Source: Actinomycetota bacterium
GTDB taxonomy: Bacteria > Actinomycetota > Thermoleophilia > Solirubrobacterales > 70-9
DNA length: 12,993 nt
Direction: 5' to 3'
NCBI GenBank assembly: GCA_018268695.1
Contig: JAFDWD010000266.1
Coordinates: 1-12,993 of the forward strand
Shown here in pieces: positions 7,884 to 12,993 of the stretch. Made by a program: the position numbers and the translations under genes. The first letter of the stretch is position 1. Every line of letters starts with the position of its first letter. The notes beneath the pieces are model-generated. The model made no database searches. It had not been told where the DNA came from and worked only from the letters and a program-made list of their open reading frames with translations.

Positions 7884-9343
7884 GCAAGATCTCCAGTCGG
7901 GTAGCTCCACGGCGCGACACGTTCGACTTCGGCTGCGAGGCGGAAGGTGGTGAGGTCGTCGCTGGGCGGGCCGGCGACCTGGACCCCGGTCGGCGTCCCC
8001 GACGGCGCGAGCCCGGACGGGACGCTCAGCACCGGACAGCAGGAGGCGACGTTGAAGATCGGGGTCAGCGCCGCGTCGCAGAAGTGGTCGAGCGGGGCGC
8101 CGTCGACGGTGAGCGGCCGCGCCGTGTAGTCCTCTCCCGCGTCCATCGCCGCCACGCCCATGGTCGGGACGATGATCGCGTCGCAAGTGTCGAAGAGCGC
8201 GAAGACGCCGTTGCGGAGGCGGTTTTCGGTCGCCACCCGGCGCTCGATCGGGATCGCCGCGGCGGCCGCAAGCGCCCGCTCGAAGCAGGCGATCGCGTAG
8301 GGCGAGAGCGTTCCGGGACGCGCCGCCTCGCGCTCCAGAGCGGCCTTCGCCCCGCTCACGTCGCCGTGGCCCCACATCACCTCGTTGGTCTCCTCGAGAT
8401 GCCAGTCGAGCTCCACCTCGTGCACCTCCACCCCGGCCTCGGCGAGGGCCGCGGCCACCCGCTCGGCGTTGGCGGCGACGGCGGCCTCGACCGGCAGGTC
8501 GCCGGGACGCGCGGCGAAGGCGACGCGCATGCCGGCCGCGGGCTCGAAGGGGATGGGCAGCGGCGGTGCCTCCGGCAGCGAGCAGCGGTCACCGGGATGC
8601 GGGCCGGCCATCGCGTTCGCCATCAGCGCGGCGTCGGCGACGGTGCGCGACAGCGCTCCGGCGTGCAGCCAGGTCTCGGCGTTGGCGGGAGGCTCGAGCG
8701 GGACGCGGCCGTGGGGAGGCTTGTAGCCGACGACGCCGGCGAGCGCCGCGGGCGCGCGGATCGAGCCGCCGATGTCGGTGCCGGTGGCGAGCGTCGCGGT
8801 CCCCGCGGCGAGCGCCGCCGCCGAGCCGCCGGAGGAGCCGCCGACCCCCTTCGAGAGGTCCCAGGGATTGCGGGTCACCCCCCAGCGCGAGGCGTGGGAC
8901 ATCGGCATGCAGCAGAGCTCGGAAGTGGTGGTGCGCGCGTGGACGATCGCCCCCGCGTCGCGCAGGCGCTGCAGCGCCCACGAGGTGTCGGTGGCCGGGG
9001 CGGGATCGAGCGGCTCGCGCAACCCTCCGCTGACGCGGTGCCCGGCGATCGCCTGGGCCTCCTTGGCCGCAACCGGCAGCCCCTCGAGCGGTCGTGCGGT
9101 TCCCGCCGCCCAGCGGCGCTCGGACTCGCGCGCCTCGGCGCGCGCTCCCTCATACAGGGTCTCGGCGAAGGCGTTGACGGCGGGCTCGACCTCGGCCGCG
9201 CGCTCGATCAGCGCCTCGAGCAGCTCGACCGGGGAGAGGGCCTGCGCCGCGAAGGCGATCAACGCCTCGTTGCCCCCGAGGTAGGCCAGATCCGCGCTGC
9301 GGGGAGAGCTCACGGTGCCGGCGACTGCTGTCTCGGGTGCCAT
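7880..9343 (-). CDS. Amidase (amidase signature family)
   Basis: A 487-residue amidase-signature enzyme hydrolysing a carboxamide to acid plus ammonia or amine. The Ser-cisSer-Lys triad is visible: Lys94 in PVAAKEAQ, cis-Ser170 in GGSSGGS and nucleophile Ser194 in DIGGSIR. The Gly/Ser-rich signature runs from about 167 to 200 and is followed by GVVGYKP. Length is typical for single-domain members such as GatA-like and FAAH-like amidases. The other Gat subunits are absent nearby, so a tRNA amidotransferase role is unlikely. The ATG at 9343 is 7 nt after a rho-independent terminator and has no Shine-Dalgarno; GTG at 9313 (giving VSSPRSAD) is an alternative but also lacks one. It is the first gene of the seven-gene run and overlaps the hydrolase by 4 bp. 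It may release an acid from an amide or nitrile-derived substrate (inference). Confidence 0.93.
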   Translation of the reverse strand: MAPETAVAGTVSSPRSADLAYLGGNEALIAFAAQALSPVELLEALIERAAEVEPAVNAFAETLYEGARAEARESERRWAAGTARPLEGLPVAAKEAQAIAGHRVSGGLREPLDPAPATDTSWALQRLRDAGAIVHARTTTSELCCMPMSHASRWGVTRNPWDLSKGVGGSSGGSAAALAAGTATLATGTDIGGSIRAPAALAGVVGYKPPHGRVPLEPPANAETWLHAGALSRTVADAALMANAMAGPHPGDRCSLPEAPPLPIPFEPAAGMRVAFAARPGDLPVEAAVAANAERVAAALAEAGVEVHEVELDWHLEETNEVMWGHGDVSGAKAALEREAARPGTLSPYAIACFERALAAAAAIPIERRVATENRLRNGVFALFDTCDAIIVPTMGVAAMDAGEDYTARPLTVDGAPLDHFCDAALTPIFNVASCCPVLSVPSGLAPSGTPTGVQVAGPPSDDLTTFRLAAEVERVAPWSYPTGDLA

Positions 9344-9350
9344 CGAAGTT

Positions 9351-9391
9351 GAAAAGAAAAACGCGGGGCGACGCTCGGCGCCGCCCCGCGT
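9351..9391 (-). terminator. Rho-independent terminator after the binding-protein gene
   Basis: On the minus strand a perfect 10-bp GC-rich stem (ACGCGGGGCG at 9391-9382 pairing with 9370-9361) encloses an 11-nt loop and is followed by a T-rich tract TTTTCTTTTC at 9360-9351. The stem begins 7 bp after the binding-protein stop at 9399. There is no T-tract on the opposite side, so it acts only for leftward transcription. It ends 7 bp before the annotated amidase ATG, so the amidase run depends on read-through or on a promoter I cannot identify. Confidence 0.85.
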
Positions 9392-9398
9392 ACGGTGC

Positions 9399-10514
9399 TC
9401 AGCCTTTGGCGATGACCACTTCGCCTTTGACTTCCTTCACCGGGATTTCTTCGAGCGTGTATTTCCGTTCGTTGTACGGAACGTATTCGCCGATCGTTTC
9501 TTCGCTGACCAGGATCGATTCCACGATCAGGCCTTTGGATTCTTCACCTGAGAGCGCCGACTGCATCTCCTTGATGGCAGCGAACCCGCTGGCGAGGTTG
9601 TCCGGATCCCAGGTCCACGACAGGCGGCCTTCTTCGACCGCTTCGATCGCGTCCTGGTCACCGTTGGAGCCGGTCACGATCACGCCTTCCGGGTTGCCGG
9701 TCGTGGCGATCGTTTTACCACCGGCCAGGAGGGCCGCCGAGACGCCCATCGCCGATTCGTCGTTGTAGTCCCAGACCGCTTCGACGTCGGAGTATTTGGT
9801 CAGCAGCGGTTCGAAGACTTTCTGTGAACCGGCCGCGTTGTCGGCTTCGTTGTTGGTGATGTTGATGATGTCGAGCCCGGCTTTTTCAGCTTCCTGCTTG
9901 AAGCAGTCGCCGAGCGCTTTGGTCGATTCCGCGACTTCGAGACCGATCATGATCGTCTTCGCGTGCGGTTTCATTTTGGCGATCATTTCCGCCGACTGCT
10001 GCTGCGGACCACCGGGTTCGCACAGCTGCACTTCCCACCAGACGGAGGAGGTGACGCCGGTGCCCTGCGAGTTCATGCCGATCACCGGGATGTTCTTCTT
10101 CTGCGCTTTTTCGTAGGCGCCCGCGACCGCGTTCGGGTCGAGCGTCCACGAGCTGATCGCCGCAGCGCCCTGGTTCACGGCAGCTTCGACGTTCGAGACC
10201 TGCTTTTCGGCAGACAGGGCCGAGTCGAGCACGCTCTCCGACCAACCGAGTTCTTCGGAGCCCTGTTCGAGGCCTTCGTTGATCTGCTGCTGGCCGGGCT
10301 GCGCCGCGACCGGGCTGATGTAAAAGACCTTCTCGCCGCCGCCGCTCGTTTCTTCGGCGCCGCCTTCTTCTTCGCCGCCGGTTTCTTCGGCGGGCGCTTC
10401 GGTTTCCGCGGCTTCAGTGCTTTCCGAGCTGGAGCTCGAACCACCGCCACCACAGCCTGCGATCACCAGGACCAGCAGCAGCAGTGCCGCCGGCAAGGCC
10501 ATCCAACGTCTCAT
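9399..10514 (-). CDS. ABC transporter substrate-binding lipoprotein (periplasmic binding protein type 1, sugar-binding-like)
   Basis: A 371-residue secreted lipoprotein that captures a ligand for an ABC importer. The ATG at 10514 gives a compact lipoprotein signal: MRRW, a hydrophobic core LLLLVLVIAG, and lipidated Cys21. A Gly/Ser/Glu-rich low-complexity linker (about 22-58) precedes the binding domain, which opens at KVFYISPVAAQPGQQ. IPVIGMNSQG, YNDESAMGVSAALL and VIVTGSNGDQDAIEAV are typical of the RbsB/Peripla_BP_4 type. An RbsC-type permease two genes upstream supports this. An upstream in-frame ATG at 10529 would add five residues; AAGGGAA before 10514 favours the shorter form. Codon use differs from the neighbours: in the parts I read, Glu is nearly always GAA and Lys often AAA, against GAG/AAG elsewhere. 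The gene ends at a strong terminator. Ligand unknown; sugars, polyols and other small molecules are possible. Confidence 0.92.
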   Translation of the reverse strand: MRRWMALPAALLLLVLVIAGCGGGGSSSSSESTEAAETEAPAEETGGEEEGGAEETSGGGEKVFYISPVAAQPGQQQINEGLEQGSEELGWSESVLDSALSAEKQVSNVEAAVNQGAAAISSWTLDPNAVAGAYEKAQKKNIPVIGMNSQGTGVTSSVWWEVQLCEPGGPQQQSAEMIAKMKPHAKTIMIGLEVAESTKALGDCFKQEAEKAGLDIINITNNEADNAAGSQKVFEPLLTKYSDVEAVWDYNDESAMGVSAALLAGGKTIATTGNPEGVIVTGSNGDQDAIEAVEEGRLSWTWDPDNLASGFAAIKEMQSALSGEESKGLIVESILVSEETIGEYVPYNERKYTLEEIPVKEVKGEVVIAKG

Positions 10515-10612
10515 TGCGTTCCCTTTCATCGAACTGCATGACTCGTTTCCCTCTTCCAACCTCCGCCCTTGGCTGTGGCGGTCGTAAGAAGCTTTTGCGG
10601 GGCGGCGACGCG
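10515..10612 (-). other. 98-bp gap between GMC oxidoreductase and binding-protein gene
   Basis: This gap holds the AAGGGAA ribosome-binding candidate at 10519-10525 and a second purine-rich stretch (GGAAGAGGGAAA) further upstream. I see no convincing -35/-10 pair, no terminator hairpin and no clear operator palindrome. It is the longest gap between genes in the window, so a separate promoter for the binding protein, if present, would be here or inside the end of the GMC gene. Confidence 0.5.
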
Positions 10613-12565
10613 TCATGCCGCCTCCTCCAAGATGCGGTCCGCCGTGCGCTCGGCGAGGACCATGATCGACACCATCGGGTTGACCCCGGTCGCGGTCGGG
10701 AAGGCGCTCGCGTCGCCGACCCAGACCCCGCGCGTGTCGTGCAGCTCACCGCGGCCGTCGGCGACCGCGTCGTCGGGTGAGGACCCCATCCGGCAGGAGC
10801 CCATCTGGTGGGCGGAGTACGCGGTGTACTCCTCCGGCGCGGCGGCTTCGAGCCGCTCGATGTAGGCGTCGAAGTCCTCGCCGCGACGCCAGTGGTGAGG
10901 GGTCCAGTGGAAGGTGAAGATCTCCGCCGCGCCCGCCGCGTGGTGCACGCGGGCGAGCTCGGTGTGGGCGCGGATCGCGACCTCGCGGTCGAGCTCGTCG
11001 TCGGTCATGCTCCAGCGCACCAGCGCCTTGCCGTCCTCGCCCAGCACCACCTGGCCGGAGCCGTGGTCGTGGGTGATCGAGTGCCAGCTGGCCATCGCCG
11101 GGAACTTGAGGAAGTGCTCCCGCATCGCCTCGCCGTCGGTCCACGGCGATTGGCCTGCCCAGGTCGCCGGGCTGAGGCCGAGCGGTGAGATGTAGAAGCC
11201 GGAATCGCCGAGGCAGTGCTGGAAGTCGAAGGACATCACCGTGATCAACTGGCCGTTCCAGGCTTCGACCGGCTCGTCGTAGACGCCGGTGATCATGTAG
11301 CTCGGGTGGAGGCGGAGGTTCTTGCCGACCGCCGGGCCGCCGATCTCGGAGCGCAGGAGCAGGGCCGGCGACTCGATGCCGCCGCAGGCGACGACGACGG
11401 TCGGGGCCTCGACCGTGACCTCGGTCTCCCCCACCCGTCCCTTCACACCGGTGGCCTGTTGGCCATCGGTGGTGATCTTTTCGACGAAGCAGTCGACCAG
11501 GAACTTGGCGCCCGCGTCGGCGGCGTCCTGGAGGTAGTTCTTCAGCACCGAGCGCTTGCAGCCCTGCTGGCAGCCGGCGTTGCAGTAGCCGCAGAACTGC
11601 GGATCGTCGGTGAGCTCGGCGTTGCGGGGGATGCGGTGGTGCTCGAGGCCCGCCGCGGTCAGCCCCTCGATCAGCACCTCGGCGTTGCGGTTGTACACGG
11701 TCGCCTCGCTGTTGGCGCCGAGCGCGGTCCACACCGTGTCGAAGTAGCGGTCCCACTCCTCGCCGTCGACGCCCTCGAGGCCGGCCGCGGCCCAGTCGGC
11801 GCGGACGTCGTCGGGGAGCGGCCGGCAGGCCATCGAGTTGATCGTCGTGCCGCCGCCGAGGGTCGAGCCGGCGAGCAGGCCGAGCTCACCGCCCTCGGTC
11901 CAGCCGAGGCCGCCGCCGAGGAACATCTGGCTCGCGCCCTCCGCCTCGAGCTGGCGGAAGTCGGACTCGTTCTTGTAGGAGCCCATCTCCAGCACCAGCA
12001 CCGACTTGCCCGCCTGCGCGCAGCGCGCGGCGATGACCGCGCCGCCGGCGCCGGAGCCGACCACGCAGACGTCGGCGGTCAGCGTCGCCTCGGCACCGGA
12101 GACCTTCTCCACCGGGATCGTCTTCGGTGCCTGGGCCGGGGTCGGCGGCGCGGAGATCGGTCCGGGGAAGGAGATCTCGTCCCAGATCGGGTTGCGGCCG
12201 TTCTCGTCGAAGGAGCCGAAGAGGTCGCCGAAGACCATCGTCTTCAGCTGCTTCAGGGCGAAGCGGCACGCCGGGTCGGTCGCCGCCTCGTGCAGCAGCT
12301 CGACCCGGCGCTCCGGGGTGGCGTCGGAGAAATCGATCTCGGCGAGGCGGCCGAGGAGGGCGTCGACCGCGGCGGCGACGTGCGGGGGCAGGCCCGCCGC
12401 GATGCCGTCGGCGACGCGACCCGCGATGCCGAGCTGGCTCGCGCTCTGGTTCCAGGCGCTGCTGCCGTCACCACGGGACGGCAGCAGCGTGTCGCAGATC
12501 GCCGCGACGAGCTCGCGGTCCGGCGAGTGCACCACGTCCGCCGTCGTGTCCTCGGTCAGGCTCAA
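10613..12565 (-). CDS. GMC-family FAD-dependent oxidoreductase, long-chain/fatty alcohol oxidase type
   Basis: A 650-residue GMC flavoprotein that would oxidise an alcohol to an aldehyde or ketone. Residues 1 to about 160 form an extra helical N-terminal region like that of fatty alcohol oxidase-type members. The FAD dinucleotide-binding fold begins at VCVVGSGAGG (166-175), with Glu193 ending the next strand. STLGGGTTIN at 234-243 is a flavin-contact motif. His586 in AHQMGSCRMG and Asn629 in GVNPM form the expected catalytic pair. A four-cysteine cluster CGYCNAGCQQGC (Cys325, 328, 332, 336) could be structural or bind a metal or iron-sulfur centre. No signal peptide is visible. The start is TTG at 12565, overlapping the permease stop (TTGA), with GAAGGG 8 nt upstream; a GTG at codon 11 is possible but lacks this support. 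It sits between permease and binding protein, suggesting it oxidises the imported compound (inference). Confidence 0.93.
   Translation of the reverse strand: MSLTEDTTADVVHSPDRELVAAICDTLLPSRGDGSSAWNQSASQLGIAGRVADGIAAGLPPHVAAAVDALLGRLAEIDFSDATPERRVELLHEAATDPACRFALKQLKTMVFGDLFGSFDENGRNPIWDEISFPGPISAPPTPAQAPKTIPVEKVSGAEATLTADVCVVGSGAGGAVIAARCAQAGKSVLVLEMGSYKNESDFRQLEAEGASQMFLGGGLGWTEGGELGLLAGSTLGGGTTINSMACRPLPDDVRADWAAAGLEGVDGEEWDRYFDTVWTALGANSEATVYNRNAEVLIEGLTAAGLEHHRIPRNAELTDDPQFCGYCNAGCQQGCKRSVLKNYLQDAADAGAKFLVDCFVEKITTDGQQATGVKGRVGETEVTVEAPTVVVACGGIESPALLLRSEIGGPAVGKNLRLHPSYMITGVYDEPVEAWNGQLITVMSFDFQHCLGDSGFYISPLGLSPATWAGQSPWTDGEAMREHFLKFPAMASWHSITHDHGSGQVVLGEDGKALVRWSMTDDELDREVAIRAHTELARVHHAAGAAEIFTFHWTPHHWRRGEDFDAYIERLEAAAPEEYTAYSAHQMGSCRMGSSPDDAVADGRGELHDTRGVWVGDASAFPTATGVNPMVSIMVLAERTADRILEEAA
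12562..12565 (-). other. 4-bp TTGA start/stop overlap (permease stop / GMC start)
   Basis: TGA of the permease (12564-12562) overlaps the TTG start of the GMC gene (12565-12563). A rare TTG start in this arrangement suggests translation of the oxidoreductase depends on the permease. Confidence 0.7.
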
Positions 12566-12993
12566 CCGACCGGCCCTTCGCTCACCGCCGCGTTGGCGCC
12601 GCGTGCCCGCCGCATCGACCAGCCGCGTTCGCGCAGGACGCCGAGGCCGACCGCGATGATCAGGATCGAGCCGGAGACGATCCCCTGCCAGAAGCTGGAG
12701 ACGTTGGAGAGCGTCAGGCCGTTCTCGACCACGCCGAGGAAGACGACGCCGATCGCGGTGCCGACGATGCCGCCGACGCCGCCGGTGAAGCTGGTGCCGC
12801 CGATCAGCACCGCGGCGAGAACGGTCAGCAGCAGGTTCGGGTCAGGGGTCGGGGCGCCCGCGGTGAGGCGGCCGACCGAGACCAGGCAGGCGAGGCCGCC
12901 GGCGAGGCCGGCCAGCGTGTAGACGAGGATCAGGACGCGGCTGACGTTGATGCCGCTGAGCCGGGCGGCGTCCTCGTTGGAGCCGATCGCGAA
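12562..12993 (-). CDS. ABC transporter permease, RbsC-type (C-terminal 143 residues, cut by window edge)
   Basis: The C-terminal part of an inner-membrane permease of the ribose/xylose/galactose (BPD_transp_2) family. The reading frame is open from the right edge to the TGA at 12564-12562. The first visible residues, FAIGSNEDAARLSGINV, match the conserved cytoplasmic EAARLSGI loop that contacts the ABC ATPase. Hydrophobic segments follow: VLILVYTLAGLAGGLACLV, then LLLTVLAAVLIGGTS, a glycine-rich turn FTGGVGGIVGT and GVVFLGVVENGLTL, and finally a last helix around SILIIAVGLGVL. A short basic tail (RERGWSMRRARG) ends the protein, consistent with a cytoplasmic C-terminus. Such permeases pair with an RbsA-type ATPase and an RbsB-type binding protein. 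The binding protein is present downstream; the ATPase must lie outside the window or elsewhere. About half of the permease is missing. Confidence 0.93.
   Translation of the reverse strand, partial: FAIGSNEDAARLSGINVSRVLILVYTLAGLAGGLACLVSVGRLTAGAPTPDPNLLLTVLAAVLIGGTSFTGGVGGIVGTAIGVVFLGVVENGLTLSNVSSFWQGIVSGSILIIAVGLGVLRERGWSMRRARGANAAVSEGPVG
12574..12579 (-). promoter_or_regulatory. Shine-Dalgarno supporting the TTG start of the GMC gene
   Basis: GAAGGG on the minus strand, 8 nt before the TTG at 12565, inside the permease coding region. Together with the 4-bp overlap it favours TTG12565 over the internal GTG codons. Confidence 0.55.

Noticed and set aside
7884..8375. Upstream extension of the alpha/beta hydrolase frame
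   Set aside because: It is out of frame with the amidase and has no family resemblance; ATG7883 has a good ribosome-binding site and gives the usual length of the family.
7880..9343. GatA (Glu-tRNA amidotransferase subunit A) identity for the amidase
   Set aside because: No gatB or gatC neighbour, and a catabolic context with hydrolase and aldehyde dehydrogenases; a general amidase fits better.
10414..10539. Possible 41-codon leader ORF starting at ATG 10539 ahead of the binding protein
   Set aside because: It has a fair purine-rich stretch upstream but overlaps the binding-protein gene in another frame and shows no recognisable sequence; most likely chance.
10515..10612. Possible promoter in the gap before the binding-protein gene
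   Set aside because: I could not find a credible -35/-10 pair with correct spacing, so I did not annotate one.

Overview
This is a very GC-rich window with an overwhelming preference for G/C in third codon positions, which suggests a high-GC actinobacterium, possibly a Thermoleophilia/Solirubrobacterales-type soil organism. The lineage is a guess from composition and gene style only. Every gene I can support lies on the minus strand, so transcription runs from the right end of the window to the left. I see no tRNA, rRNA, CRISPR array, transposase or phage gene.

Right part (12993 to about 9350): the C-terminal part of an RbsC-type ABC transporter permease runs off the right edge. Its stop codon overlaps the TTG start of a 650-residue GMC oxidoreductase of the long-chain/fatty alcohol oxidase type. 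After a 98-bp gap comes a lipoprotein substrate-binding protein (periplasmic binding protein type 1, sugar-binding-like). A strong rho-independent terminator follows it. An oxidoreductase gene therefore sits inside a transporter cassette.

Left part (9343 to 1): seven tightly packed genes, several joined by 4-bp start/stop overlaps. In order of transcription they are an amidase-signature amidase, an alpha/beta hydrolase, an aldehyde dehydrogenase, an AMP-forming acyl-CoA ligase, a small SRPBCC-like protein, a TMADH/FadH-type old-yellow-enzyme flavoprotein, and a second, paralogous aldehyde dehydrogenase that runs off the left edge within a few residues of its expected end.

Together this reads as an uptake-plus-catabolism locus. 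A small molecule would be imported by an ABC system, an alcohol oxidised by the GMC enzyme, amide or ester bonds hydrolysed, aldehydes oxidised to acids by two dehydrogenases, the acid activated to a CoA thioester, and an unsaturated or N-methylated intermediate handled by the OYE-type enzyme. The substrate cannot be read from the sequence. The most unusual points are the OYE-type protein, which lacks one of the four expected iron-sulfur cysteines and carries Trp where an active-site Tyr is common; the four-cysteine cluster in the GMC enzyme; the GAA/AAA-rich codon use of the binding-protein gene among GAG/AAG-using neighbours; and the terminator placed 7 bp before the amidase start.
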